Shown here: positions 1 through 8,314 of the stretch, one piece after another
How the letters are laid out: the number at the start of each line of letters is the position of its first letter
Numbering within the stretch: the stretch's first letter is position 1
Origin: an uncultured Bacteroides sp.
Lineage (GTDB): Bacteria; Bacteroidota; Bacteroidia; Bacteroidales; Bacteroidaceae
Direction of reading: 5' to 3'
Length of the DNA stretch: 20,982 bases
NCBI GenBank assembly: GCA_900556845.1
Contig: USQO01000030.1
Location: 1-20,982 of the forward strand
Made by a program: the position numbers and the translations under genes
The notes under the pieces: model-generated
The model's database searches: none
What the model was told of the DNA's origin: nothing
The model's input: the letters and a program-made list of their open reading frames with translations, nothing else

Positions 1-27
1 GCAGCGTCAGATGTGTATAAGAGACAG
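1..27 (+). other. Nextera sequencing adapter left on the contig end
   Basis: Positions 9-27 read AGATGTGTATAAGAGACAG, the 19-bp Tn5 mosaic end used in Nextera tagmentation libraries. Positions 1-8 (GCAGCGTC) match the 3' part of the standard read-1 adapter that precedes it. This is synthetic library sequence, not genomic DNA. Genomic sequence begins at base 28. Any reading frame crossing this stretch is an artefact. Confidence 0.97.
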
Positions 28-34
28 GGAGCAT
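28..34 (-). CDS. nrdG: Anaerobic RNR activating enzyme, first codons only (probable nrdG)
   Basis: After the nrdD stop codon the minus strand reads a purine-rich stretch (AGAGAAGAACC) and then ATG at 34-32, followed by CTC and a cut codon. The gene is truncated by the contig end after two codons, so nothing in its own sequence identifies it. The call rests on established context: class III ribonucleotide reductases need a radical-SAM activase, usually encoded directly downstream of nrdD. The 11-nt gap to the nrdD stop codon and the start with Met-Leu fit a co-transcribed nrdG, but this is inference. Confidence 0.45.
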
Positions 35-45
35 GGTTCTTCTCT

Positions 46-2445
46 TTATCCGTGTTTTACTCTATCGTGTTCTTCTGCTCGTTTTGCCGAATTCCAGCTA
101 CTCAGGTCTCCTGTCAGATAGCCGGTGATACGTCGCATGCGCAAGATATTTTCACTTCGGCAAACCGGACATTTATCGTATATAATACCTTTATAACCAC
201 AATTGTTACAAGTATCAACCGGATGATTGATAGAACCGTATCCGATACCTTCATCGTGCATCACTTTTACGATTTTGGCAATTGCCCGGATGTTTTTCTG
301 TGCTTCACCATCCAGTTCTACGTATGTGATATGGCCTCCCAGCGTGATAGCATGGAAAGGAGCCTCGCATTTAATTTTTTCTACGATACTGATAGGCTCT
401 TTCACATCGACATGGAATGAGTTGACGTAATAATCACGGTCGTTCACACCTTCTATGATGCCATATTTCCTTTTATCCAGTTTGGTAAATCTTCCAGCCA
501 GGCCTTCTGCAGGAGTTGCCAATACAGAATAATTCAGGTGGTATTTCTGTTTAAATTCGTTGGCTATCTTATTTATTTCCATTACAGCATCATACAGTGT
601 TTCCCATGATTTTTTGCTGTGGCCGTGTCCTTTACCGTAAAGAGCTACCATAGCATTGTGTCCGCCCAGGAAGCCGATACCCAATGTACCTTGATTCAGG
701 ACATCGCCGACTTCTTCATTAGGTTCCAGAGCTGCACCCCCTTTCCAGACATTATTGCTCATCATGAATGGGAACTGGCGGGCCAGCGCAGTACGTTGGT
801 ATTGATATCTGGCATAAAGTTGTTCACCGATGAATTCAGCCATGCTGCGTACCGATTCCAGAAAGTAAGCTTTTGCCTTGCTTTCAATGTCGGCAATATT
901 CTGCTTGTCCTCAGCCATACTTTCTGCCTTGATTTTGGCTTCGATTGCCAGACGGGGCAGGTTCATGGTAGTAAACGAAAGATTACCTCTACCCAGACAA
1001 GTCTTTTCACCGTTTACATTTTCGAAAACACGGGTTCTGCATCCCATTGTTGCCAGCTCATAGCGGTAGCGTTTAGGATCATCCGCTTTCCATTTTTCGT
1101 TCTGGTTAAACGGTGTATCCAGGAACATGAAGTTTGGGAACAGTGCCTTGGCAGTGGTGCGGCATGCCTGTAAGAATAAGTCAAAGTTGGGTGCTTCGAA
1201 TTCAATCTTCCCTTCTACAGCTCCCTGAAAGTCGGCCATTGCTTTGGCATAATCAGCATCCGAGTAGCTGACTCCATCTTTAACCTTGAAAATCTGGATA
1301 GGAAATACAGGTACTTCTCCTCTGGTTCCCAATCCCTCTACAGTAGCCTTTAATAGCTCCTCAATGACCATTCTTCCCTCGGCCGATGTATCAGTACCAT
1401 AGTTGATAGAGCTGAACACCACCTGGTTACCACCTCTGGAGTGCATCGTATTGAGGTTATGGATGAATCCCTCCATTGCCTGATGCGTATCACGGCGGGT
1501 CATTTCAAAAACCTTATCCAGAATCCGGTCGATTTGCTCTACGGTAAAACGCATACCTTTTTCTTCCAGTAAGTCGGCTAGTTGCTTTTTCTCCGTTTCA
1601 GAAGGCAGGATGGATGACAGGCAAGGACGTATCCATTCCAAAAGTTGTGCTTCATTAACTCCGGCAATATTAGGATGTTCTATTTCCATCACGAAAGCAA
1701 GGTGAGCAGCCAGCAGTTTTTGGAAACTTTTTAAGACCCCCTTCGCCATGAAAAAGTCGAAAGCCGGGATAGCCTGACCTCCGTGCTGTTCATTCTGGTT
1801 TGTCTGGAAGATAATGGTAGCCAGTGTTGCATAGCTTTGTATCGACTGTGGAGTACGTATACTTCCATTTTTAGTACGGAAACCTCTTTCGAACAAATCA
1901 TCCAAGTCATACTGTATACATGTCGTAGTTTTTGTCGGATAGTAATCCAAGTCATGTATATGTATATCCCCCATCTGGTGAGCTTCGGCGAATTTTCTTG
2001 GAAGCAGATATTTGAATGTATAATCCTTGGTCGTTTCCGAAGCAAAAGTCATCATCTGTCCGGCAGGAGTGTGGCTCGACATGTTGGCATTGCTCAAGTT
2101 GATGTCATTTTTGTCAATAGCCACAATGCCATCCATGATATGCTTCATCTTTGTCTTGCGGTCACGTTCCACATTACGCCACTGGCGGTAGATGATGTAT
2201 TTTTTAGCCACTTCGGGGCGCACTTTCATCAGTTCATTTTCTACCAGATCTTGAATCTCTTCTACAGAAATCGTAGTCTTTTCAATCCGGTTTACTACCT
2301 GGGCAGTAATCTGGTTGATTATATCAGATTCATTCTCCAGTCCGGTAGCAGAAAAAGCTTTCCCTATTGCGTTCGAAATCTTTTGCATCGAGAAATTTTC
2401 CTGTTTTCCGTCACGTTTAATGATACAAATAGCAGCGTAGTCCAT
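46..2445 (-). CDS. nrdD: Anaerobic (class III) ribonucleoside-triphosphate reductase
   Basis: Reduces ribonucleoside triphosphates to deoxyribonucleotides without oxygen, using a glycyl radical; cytoplasmic. The 799-residue protein has an N-terminal ATP-cone allosteric domain (about residues 5-95), then the ten-stranded catalytic barrel. Cys176 (TTTCIQ) and Cys469 (MGCRTR) are candidate active-site cysteines. Near the C-terminus is a four-cysteine zinc site (Cys746, 749, 759, 762) followed by the glycyl-radical loop RITGYL with the radical expected on Gly775. Length and domain order are those of a complete NrdD. The start at 2445 sits behind an AACAGAAAGA leader. It lies 258 bp downstream of the CCA-adding enzyme gene, with a terminator and its own promoter between, so it is probably a separate unit, with nrdG likely following. 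Confidence 0.97.
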   Translation of the reverse strand: MDYAAICIIKRDGKQENFSMQKISNAIGKAFSATGLENESDIINQITAQVVNRIEKTTISVEEIQDLVENELMKVRPEVAKKYIIYRQWRNVERDRKTKMKHIMDGIVAIDKNDINLSNANMSSHTPAGQMMTFASETTKDYTFKYLLPRKFAEAHQMGDIHIHDLDYYPTKTTTCIQYDLDDLFERGFRTKNGSIRTPQSIQSYATLATIIFQTNQNEQHGGQAIPAFDFFMAKGVLKSFQKLLAAHLAFVMEIEHPNIAGVNEAQLLEWIRPCLSSILPSETEKKQLADLLEEKGMRFTVEQIDRILDKVFEMTRRDTHQAMEGFIHNLNTMHSRGGNQVVFSSINYGTDTSAEGRMVIEELLKATVEGLGTRGEVPVFPIQIFKVKDGVSYSDADYAKAMADFQGAVEGKIEFEAPNFDLFLQACRTTAKALFPNFMFLDTPFNQNEKWKADDPKRYRYELATMGCRTRVFENVNGEKTCLGRGNLSFTTMNLPRLAIEAKIKAESMAEDKQNIADIESKAKAYFLESVRSMAEFIGEQLYARYQYQRTALARQFPFMMSNNVWKGGAALEPNEEVGDVLNQGTLGIGFLGGHNAMVALYGKGHGHSKKSWETLYDAVMEINKIANEFKQKYHLNYSVLATPAEGLAGRFTKLDKRKYGIIEGVNDRDYYVNSFHVDVKEPISIVEKIKCEAPFHAITLGGHITYVELDGEAQKNIRAIAKIVKVMHDEGIGYGSINHPVDTCNNCGYKGIIYDKCPVCRSENILRMRRITGYLTGDLSSWNSAKRAEEHDRVKHG

Positions 2446-2492
2446 TCTTTCTGTTATTTAAATTAGTTTGAATTTCAATTGAAGCTTTTATA

Positions 2493-2509
2493 TGGGAAGA
2501 TACTTCCCA
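2493..2509 (-). promoter_or_regulatory. 17-bp palindrome in the nrdD leader, possible operator or RNA hairpin
   Basis: The plus strand reads TGGGAAG-ATA-CTTCCCA, a perfect 7-bp inverted repeat with a 3-nt centre. It starts a few bases after the expected nrdD transcription start and lies about 48 bp before the start codon. It could be a repressor site overlapping the start of transcription or a small 5'-UTR hairpin. It has no T-tract, so it is not a terminator. I do not recognise it as a known regulator's site. Confidence 0.45.
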
Positions 2510-2520
2510 ATCGGATGATG

Positions 2521-2528
2521 CAAATATA
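2521..2528 (-). promoter_or_regulatory. Promoter -7 box of nrdD
   Basis: On the minus strand this is TATATTTG, a perfect match to the Bacteroides primary-sigma -7 consensus TAnnTTTG. A T-run lies about 19-24 bases upstream, where the -33 element is expected, but no clean TTTG is present there. It would give a leader of about 70 nt for nrdD and places the 2493-2509 palindrome just inside the transcript. Confidence 0.6.
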
Positions 2529-2591
2529 GCTCAAAAGGTTGATAAGAAAAAATGGGTATTGTTGATTGTTTTCTAAATTGGGAAACTTTTT

Positions 2592-2637
2592 AAAAAGAAA
2601 ACCCGTCTACAAATACCTGTAGGGTATGTAAACGGGT
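2592..2637 (-). terminator. Intrinsic terminator of the CCA-adding enzyme gene
   Basis: An interrupted stem pairs 2601-2606 with 2632-2637 (ACCCGT/ACGGGT), 2608-2610 with 2628-2630 and 2613-2617 with 2623-2627, with a 5-nt loop. On the minus strand it is followed directly by TTTCTTTTT (2600-2592). It lies 67 nt past the stop codon of the upstream minus-strand gene and 70 bp before the nrdD promoter, so it separates the two units. Confidence 0.75.
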
Positions 2638-2703
2638 AACTGTTATTTATAATGCTTTTTCTTTTTGGAAAATTCGAAAAATAATTGTATAAAGAAAATC
2701 CTA

Positions 2704-4122
2704 TTATAGATTTACGGGCTTCAGTCCCATAGCCTGTGCTTTTTTCAGCATATATTCGAAGGCTGCATCATGCTCATTAGGAATAATTCCATCCAGAATA
2801 GCATCCTTGATTGCACTTTTCAGACTGCCGATTTCCTGGCAAGGCTGCAAGTCGAAAACATGCATGATTTCTGTTCCATCCACAGGTGGCTGAAAGTTAC
2901 GTATTCTATCCTTTTCCTCCAAATCTTTTAACTTTTGTCTTACGAGTTTGAAGTTATCCAGGAACCGCTGTTTCTTAGCCTCATTCTTTGAAGTGATATC
3001 CGCTTCGCACAACATCATCAAATCATCGATGTCATCGCCCGCTTCAAAAAGCAACCGGCGGACAGCCGAGTCGGTCACCTCGTCATCGGCAATAACAATC
3101 GGACGCATGTGCAGTCCCACCAGCTTCTGGACATACTTCATTTTTTCATTCATCGGCAGTTTCATCTTTCTGAAGATATCCGGAATCATCTTTTCACCAA
3201 TATAATTATGGTTATGGAATGTCCATCCGGCTTTCGGGTCCCAGCGTTTAGTACGCGGTTTGCCGATGTCGTGCAGCAGTGTAGCCCATCTCAGCCAAAG
3301 GTTGTCGGTTACTTTGGCAATATTGTCTACTACCTCCAGTGTATGATAGAAATTATCCTTATGCGCCTTTCCGTTTCGGGTTTCTACACCTTGCAAGGCT
3401 ACCAGCTCAGGGAATATCAGCTCCAGCAGTCCGCAGCGGTCTAAGTCTACAAACCCTTTCGAAGGAATGGGCGACAGCAGAATCTTGTTCAACTCATCCG
3501 CAATTCTTTCGCGTGAGATAATCTTGATACGTTCCTTATTTCTGCTCAGCGCCTCAAAAGTTTCGTCTTCAATGTAAAAATTCAGCTGGGTCGCAAAACG
3601 GATGCATCGCATCATGCGCAGCGGGTCATCACTGAAGGTTACGTCCGGGTCGAGCGGTGTCCGTATCGTTCTTTGTTTTAAGTCTTCCAGCCCGTCAAAC
3701 GGGTCTACCAGTTCCCCAAAGCGATTTTTGTTCAGGCACACAGCCAGCGCATTAATCGTAAAGTCACGTCGGTTCTGGTCATCTTCCAAAGTCCCGTTTT
3801 CCACGACAGGTTTCCGGCTGTCATGGCTGTACGACTCCTTTCTGGCTCCTACAAATTCCACCTCCGTATCGAAATACTTCACCTGCGCCGTACCGAAGTT
3901 TTTGAAGACCGAAACATGTGCCTTGCGTCCCAGCTTTTTTCCTAAAGCCTGAGCCATGTCGATACCACTTCCCACTACCACCACGTCAATATCCTTCGAG
4001 GGGCGGTTTAGGAAAATATCGCGCACATAGCCTCCCACCGCGTAGCATTCCAGGTTCAGTTCATCCGCTGTTTCCGATATCAGTTGGAATATTTTATGCG
4101 TAAAGTGTTCTTTCAGTTCCAT
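2704..4122 (-). CDS. cca: CCA-adding tRNA nucleotidyltransferase with HD domain
   Basis: Adds or repairs the 3' CCA end of tRNAs; a cytoplasmic class II nucleotidyltransferase. The 472-residue protein shows the nucleotidyltransferase head motif GGYVRD (residues 30-35), the metal-binding pair DID (Asp44, Asp46), and the RRDF-INA motif (118-125). The arginine-rich base-recognition helix and neck follow, then an HD domain with His260 and LLHDIGKP (His284-Asp285). Complete in length. In some bacteria this family is split into separate CCA and A-adding enzymes or acts as a poly(A) polymerase, and sequence alone does not settle that; one full enzyme with an HD domain is most often the CCA-adding type. 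It is divergent from the lipoprotein gene at 4228 and ends in its own terminator. Confidence 0.93.
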   Translation of the reverse strand: MELKEHFTHKIFQLISETADELNLECYAVGGYVRDIFLNRPSKDIDVVVVGSGIDMAQALGKKLGRKAHVSVFKNFGTAQVKYFDTEVEFVGARKESYSHDSRKPVVENGTLEDDQNRRDFTINALAVCLNKNRFGELVDPFDGLEDLKQRTIRTPLDPDVTFSDDPLRMMRCIRFATQLNFYIEDETFEALSRNKERIKIISRERIADELNKILLSPIPSKGFVDLDRCGLLELIFPELVALQGVETRNGKAHKDNFYHTLEVVDNIAKVTDNLWLRWATLLHDIGKPRTKRWDPKAGWTFHNHNYIGEKMIPDIFRKMKLPMNEKMKYVQKLVGLHMRPIVIADDEVTDSAVRRLLFEAGDDIDDLMMLCEADITSKNEAKKQRFLDNFKLVRQKLKDLEEKDRIRNFQPPVDGTEIMHVFDLQPCQEIGSLKSAIKDAILDGIIPNEHDAAFEYMLKKAQAMGLKPVNL

Positions 4123-4144
4123 ATATTCATTCTTAAATGAGCTG

Positions 4145-4152
4145 CAAAATTA
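4145..4152 (-). promoter_or_regulatory. Promoter -7 box of cca
   Basis: On the minus strand this reads TAATTTTG, matching TAnnTTTG exactly, about 22 bases before the cca start codon at 4122. No clear -33 TTTG is seen at the expected spacing. It is back to back with the divergent promoter at 4196-4203. Confidence 0.5.
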
Positions 4153-4195
4153 CAAAAAAAAGGGCAGGCATACCGATAGTAAAACAATTAAATTG

Positions 4196-4203
4196 TATTT
4201 TTG
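4196..4203 (+). promoter_or_regulatory. Promoter -7 box of the lipoprotein gene
   Basis: TATTTTTG matches TAnnTTTG exactly and lies 24 bases before the ATG at 4228. It overlaps the TTG at 4201 that would otherwise extend the reading frame, which argues that translation begins at 4228. Confidence 0.55.
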
Positions 4204-4227
4204 TTGCTGTTTAAAATATTTAAATGC

Positions 4228-5064
4228 ATGAAAAAGTTCGGTATAATAACATTGGCTTTGGCTTTTCTGCTGTCGGGATGCAGCAGTGACGATAAAAAGG
4301 CTGCAGCGTTATTGCAGCGTGCCGAAGCTTCATTTGCGGCAGGAAACTTCAATGATGCTAAGTTGCAGATAGACAGCATTCGCACCTTATATCCTAAGTC
4401 GTTCGAGGTGCGTAAAGCCGGTATCCGTCTGATGCAGCAGGTAGACTTGCAGGAACAGAAAAAAACATTGGCCTATCTTGACAGCATGATGCAGGTAAAA
4501 ATAGCCTCTCTCGACTCTATTAAAGGCCGCTTTGTTCTCGAAAAAGACACAGCTTATCAGGAGATAGGAAACTACTTCTATCCTACACAGGTTGTGGAAA
4601 AGAATATAGGCCGTTCCTTTTTGCGTGCTCAGGTGAGCGAACTTGGAGAAATGTCGCTTACTTCCATTTATTGCGCAGGCGGCAGTTTGCATCACACAGC
4701 TGTAAAAGTAAGTGCCGGCGAAGTGTTTGCCGAAACCCAGCCTTCAAAAGACAGTTACGAAACCACAGATTTAGGTCGTCCGGTAGAGAAAGCCGACTAT
4801 AAAGTGGGAGTAGACGACGGAGGAGTAGCCGCTTTCCTGGTAGCCAACAAAGACAAGAAAAACATCCGTCTGGAGTTTTTGGGCGACCGTAATTACAAGA
4901 CCGTAATGCACCCCAACGATGTGAAGGCTGTAGTAGCCCTTACCGATCTGGCCCGTGTCCTGTCTGCTATCGAAGAAATCAAGAAGGAGCAGAAAGAAGC
5001 CAATCTGAAAATAAAATTCGTTACCCGCAAGATGGAAGAGAGCCAGGCGAGTGCAACGGAATAA
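4228..5064 (+). CDS. Lipoprotein of unknown function
   Basis: I do not recognise this 278-residue protein. It begins with a lipoprotein signal peptide: two lysines, a hydrophobic core and the lipobox LSGC, with Cys18 as the lipidated residue, then Ser-Ser-Asp-Asp. Residues 24-60 resemble one helical TPR-like hairpin (LLQRAEASFAAGNFNDAKLQI). The middle is mixed and aromatic-poor. The last 35 residues are highly charged and helical, possibly coiled coil. The frame is open back to a TTG at 4201, but that lies in the promoter box and would put nine residues before the lysines, so the ATG at 4228 is preferred. It is a single-gene unit, divergent from cca and closed by a strong terminator. An envelope-anchored role is likely; the function is not visible. 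Confidence 0.85.
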   Translation: MKKFGIITLALAFLLSGCSSDDKKAAALLQRAEASFAAGNFNDAKLQIDSIRTLYPKSFEVRKAGIRLMQQVDLQEQKKTLAYLDSMMQVKIASLDSIKGRFVLEKDTAYQEIGNYFYPTQVVEKNIGRSFLRAQVSELGEMSLTSIYCAGGSLHHTAVKVSAGEVFAETQPSKDSYETTDLGRPVEKADYKVGVDDGGVAAFLVANKDKKNIRLEFLGDRNYKTVMHPNDVKAVVALTDLARVLSAIEEIKKEQKEANLKIKFVTRKMEESQASATE

Positions 5065-5095
5065 AGGATATTGTCTGTAAATACAGCCGACATTT

Positions 5096-5139
5096 AGAGC
5101 TGCGTTAATCCTGATAAAAAGGTTGACGCAGCTCTTTTT
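5096..5139 (+). terminator. Intrinsic terminator after the lipoprotein gene
   Basis: A perfect 10-bp stem pairs 5096-5105 (AGAGCTGCGT) with 5126-5135 (ACGCAGCTCT) around a 20-nt loop, and T-residues run 5135-5139. It starts 32 nt past the stop codon. Confidence 0.85.
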
Positions 5140-5291
5140 GTAAGAAAAGGCAGATAAATCTTTTGAATCGTAAAAAAATCCATCTATATACTTTTTTCAT
5201 ACATGTTCCAATTCGGATAAAAGTACTTCTTTTGCAGTACATAAATGCTACCTTTACTCTGGGCATTGAAACAATAAAAAGATATACGTAT

Positions 5292-8042
5292 ATGAATATG
5301 AAGAAAATAAGTCTGTTTACAAGTTTATTCTTATCCTGCTGTATGGCCTTTTCTCAATCGGCCGTACTCGATTTGTCCGGGACCTGGCGGTTTCAGACCG
5401 ATTTGACGGGTTTTGGCAAAACTCCAGGCTCTGAGCTCTTTCGTACTAAATTAGTTGAGTCCATCCAATTGCCGGGAAGCACCGACGAAGCCGGAGTCGG
5501 TATCAAAGTGAATACCCGTTATGTAGATCGTCTGACCCGTAAATTTGAATATTGCGGAGCAGCATGGTATCAGCGTGAGGTAACCATTCCTGAATCTTGG
5601 AGTGAAAAAGAAATAACTCTGATGCTGGAACGCTGTCATTGGGAAACTACAGTCTATGTAGATGGAAAACTGGTCGGCATGGAAGAACATTTGATTACTC
5701 CAAACCGGTTTAATCTAACCCAGTATCTGACTCCGGGTATCCATGTACTCACGCTTTGTATAGACAACCGCCTGAAATACCCTATGGACCATTGGAATCA
5801 TGGCACTACCGAGCATACCCAGACCAATTGGAATGGAGTGGTCGGTCAGATGCGCCTTGAGGCTCGCGATAAAATAAACATCTCGTCAATGCAGGCTTAT
5901 CCGGATATTGAAAATAAAAATGTACGTCTGCAGTTTGATTGGGCTAACACTACGGGTGCTGCCTGCAACGGAGAAGTAGAGCTGGTACTGTCTGAAAAGA
6001 ACGGAAAATCAATAGCAACCACCACACTTCCGGTAGAGCTTCCGGAAAAGGGAGGCAAGTTTACTACAACCTTGTCTTTAGGAAAAAATATGAAGTTGTG
6101 GGATGAGTTTACTCCTAATCTGTACGAAGTTAAAGCCACCTTGCGTGCCGGTTCATTGCAAGATAGCCGTAATGTTACGTTCGGTATGCGTAAAGTAGAG
6201 CAAGGCAAGCACCATATTCGTCTGAATAACCGTAACATACATTTACGCGGCGCACTGGATTGCTGTGTATTCCCGCTTACCGGTTATCCGGCAACTACAG
6301 TAGGCGAATGGAAACGGATATTCACCATTGTAAAAGATTATGGACTGAATCACGTGCGTTTCCACTCCTGGTGTCCTCCCAAAGCTGCTTTCATTGCCGC
6401 CGATGAAGTCGGTATCTATGTACAGGCCGAACTCCCCATGTGGATTAAGGATGTAGGCAAATATCCGGCCCGTCGCGATTTCTTTGAAAAAGAACTGATA
6501 GCCATGCTCGAAGAATACGGCAACCATCCTTCTTTCCTGCTGATGTGTAACGGTAATGAAAACGAAGGCGACTTCTCGGTGCTCGAAGCCTTGATAAACA
6601 AGGGTCAGCAATTAGACAACCGTCATCTTTACTCTGCCTCTACAGCCCGTACCCATACCGCATCCGATCAGTATTATGTTTCGCATGTTACCGACAAGGG
6701 TTGGATAACAGTATACGAAGGCCAGCCATCTACCGAATGGGATCGCCGCAAAGAATCCGATATCGACTGTCCGGTTATTGCACACGAGACTGGCCAGCGC
6801 TGCATGTATCCTAATTTCGAAGAAATGAAGAAATATACAGGAGTTGTGTTGCCAGCCAATTTCGAAGTCTTCCGTGAACGCCTTGCCCGCAACGGAATGC
6901 TTCACCAGGCAGATGATTTCTTCCGTGCTACAGGTATGCACACCGTATTGCAGTACAAGGAAGTGAACGAAGCATTGCTCCGTACTCCTAATTCAGGAGG
7001 TTTCCAGTTGCTTGGCCTAGCCGATTTCCCGGGTCAGGGAAGCGCTTTTGTCGGTATTCTGGATGCATTCTGGGACAGTAAAGGATTGGTAAGTCCCGAA
7101 AAATACCGTGAATCGTGTGCGCCGACTGTTCTGCTTGCCCGTATGCCGAAACGTGCGTATGTAGCTGGCGAAACTTTCCGTGCGAAAATGGAGATTTATC
7201 ATTACGGCCAATACCCCTTGAAACGTGGAAAACTCAAATGGGAGCTGAAAGACGAACAAGGAACAGCCATAACCAGTGGCAGTATTTCTACACCGGCTGT
7301 CCCCTGTGCAACGCTCGATTCATTGGGAGTGATAACCATTCCTCTGCAAGATATTACAAAAGCGCAGAAGCTTACCCTGCATACGACATTGGATGGAAAA
7401 TACCACAATGAATGGGACATATGGGCTTATCCGGAAGTACAGGAAACAGCGTCCGGTGATTTTGTATATGCCCGTACTTACAATGCAGAAGTAAAACAAG
7501 CGTTGGCTCAGGGAAAGAACGTATTGCTTGTTCCCGAACAGTTGAAAGGCCGTAAGACCAAGTTTGCCAGTCATTTCTGGAATCCCATCATGTTCAATTG
7601 GGATCCGATGATTGTAGGAACTCTGATAGACAGCGACCATCCGGCTTTCAATAACTTCCCGACCGATTCGTATGCCGACTGGCAGTGGTGGGATATTCTG
7701 AATTATGCCGCAGCCATGGAACTTGACGAGCTTCGCAATGTAACGCCGGTTATACAGAGTGTTGATACTTATGAGCATAATCATAAGTTGGGAATTGCTT
7801 TCGAGGCCCGTGTAGATAAAGGCTCACTTTTCGTGTTGAATGTAGATATAGACAAAGATGCGGCTACCCGTCCGGCTATGCGTCAACTGCTGTATTCCGT
7901 ACAGAAATACGTAGCATCCGATGCATTCCGTCCGGCGGTAAGTGTTCAGTCTTATCAATTAGATGCACTTTTCGACAATACAGTAAAACAAGATAAAGGC
8001 ACATCGGAGAATGCTGCAGTAAAACAGTTGCTGAATCAGTAA
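5292..8042 (+). CDS. Glycoside hydrolase family 2 enzyme, specificity unknown
   Basis: A secreted GH2-type exo-glycosidase of 916 residues. After a signal peptide (MNMKKISLFTSLFLSCCMAFS) comes the jelly-roll sugar-binding domain (about 27-195, with the TNWNGVVGQ motif), an immunoglobulin-like domain (200-305) and the TIM-barrel catalytic domain (305-630). The acid/base is expected at Glu423 in CNGNENEG and the nucleophile at Glu499 in AHETGQ. A further beta-rich C-terminal part follows. Known GH2 activities include beta-galactosidase, beta-glucuronidase and beta-mannosidase; this one does not match a subgroup I can name. The frame is open back to a TTG at 5163, but the ATG at 5292 opens directly on the signal peptide. 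The two cysteines in the signal region leave lipoprotein processing possible but unlikely. It sits between two terminators, so it is its own unit beside the PUL. Confidence 0.9.
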   Translation: MNMKKISLFTSLFLSCCMAFSQSAVLDLSGTWRFQTDLTGFGKTPGSELFRTKLVESIQLPGSTDEAGVGIKVNTRYVDRLTRKFEYCGAAWYQREVTIPESWSEKEITLMLERCHWETTVYVDGKLVGMEEHLITPNRFNLTQYLTPGIHVLTLCIDNRLKYPMDHWNHGTTEHTQTNWNGVVGQMRLEARDKINISSMQAYPDIENKNVRLQFDWANTTGAACNGEVELVLSEKNGKSIATTTLPVELPEKGGKFTTTLSLGKNMKLWDEFTPNLYEVKATLRAGSLQDSRNVTFGMRKVEQGKHHIRLNNRNIHLRGALDCCVFPLTGYPATTVGEWKRIFTIVKDYGLNHVRFHSWCPPKAAFIAADEVGIYVQAELPMWIKDVGKYPARRDFFEKELIAMLEEYGNHPSFLLMCNGNENEGDFSVLEALINKGQQLDNRHLYSASTARTHTASDQYYVSHVTDKGWITVYEGQPSTEWDRRKESDIDCPVIAHETGQRCMYPNFEEMKKYTGVVLPANFEVFRERLARNGMLHQADDFFRATGMHTVLQYKEVNEALLRTPNSGGFQLLGLADFPGQGSAFVGILDAFWDSKGLVSPEKYRESCAPTVLLARMPKRAYVAGETFRAKMEIYHYGQYPLKRGKLKWELKDEQGTAITSGSISTPAVPCATLDSLGVITIPLQDITKAQKLTLHTTLDGKYHNEWDIWAYPEVQETASGDFVYARTYNAEVKQALAQGKNVLLVPEQLKGRKTKFASHFWNPIMFNWDPMIVGTLIDSDHPAFNNFPTDSYADWQWWDILNYAAAMELDELRNVTPVIQSVDTYEHNHKLGIAFEARVDKGSLFVLNVDIDKDAATRPAMRQLLYSVQKYVASDAFRPAVSVQSYQLDALFDNTVKQDKGTSENAAVKQLLNQ

Positions 8043-8065
8043 CAATAAAATTCATTTCTCTTTTT

Positions 8066-8112
8066 GCCGCTGTTATCTGTTCGGTAAGGAACAGGTGACG
8101 GCGGCTCCTTTT
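8066..8112 (+). terminator. Long intrinsic terminator after the GH2 gene
   Basis: A 17-bp stem pairs 8066-8082 with 8089-8105 around the loop GGTAAG; three of the pairs are G-U, so it is strong on the plus-strand RNA and weaker on the other strand. TCCTTTTTA follows. It separates the GH2 unit from the sigma-factor operon. Confidence 0.85.
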
Positions 8113-8306
8113 TATTGTTTAAAAACTATTTTAAAGGTAGACTTTAATTGCCTCATTAAAAAGACAAATGTTTGGCTTTGTAATGATAAACTTGCTTCAT
8201 TTTTGTGATGCAGGTTTGTCTCAGTTGTGCGATGCTGAAAATATAAGCTTGCAGGCTTTCATGGAATAAGGTTTTATTAGGATGTACAAATAAAAGATAA
8301 AAATAC
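8113..8306. other. A/T-rich intergenic stretch before the sigma-factor gene
   Basis: About 190 bases without a gene between the GH2 terminator and the promoter at 8307. It is A/T-rich and has near-repeats around 8204-8235 (TTTGTGATGC and TTGTGCGATGC). I see no open frame with protein-like character, no clean terminator and no recognised riboswitch. It may hold upstream regulator sites. Confidence 0.4.
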
Positions 8307-8314
8307 TATCTTTG
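8307..8314 (+). promoter_or_regulatory. Promoter -7 box of the sigma-factor/sulfatase operon
   Basis: TATCTTTG matches TAnnTTTG exactly and lies 40 bases before the chosen sigma start at 8355. No clear TTTG is seen at -33. If real, the operon has a basal promoter read by the housekeeping sigma factor, whatever ECF control is added. Confidence 0.5.

Noticed and set aside
13..420. Open frame on the plus strand starting in the first bases
   Set aside because: It begins inside the adapter and lies wholly opposite nrdD; it is a shadow frame.
4201..4227. Upstream TTG start for the lipoprotein
   Set aside because: The TTG is inside the -7 box and the extra residues would spoil the lipoprotein signal peptide.
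5163..5291. 43-residue N-terminal extension of the GH2 protein from a TTG
   Set aside because: It would place an extra sequence before a normal signal peptide; ATG 5292 explains the protein better. A weak promoter-like pair (TTTG 5231, TACCTTTA 5249) has too short a spacing to call.
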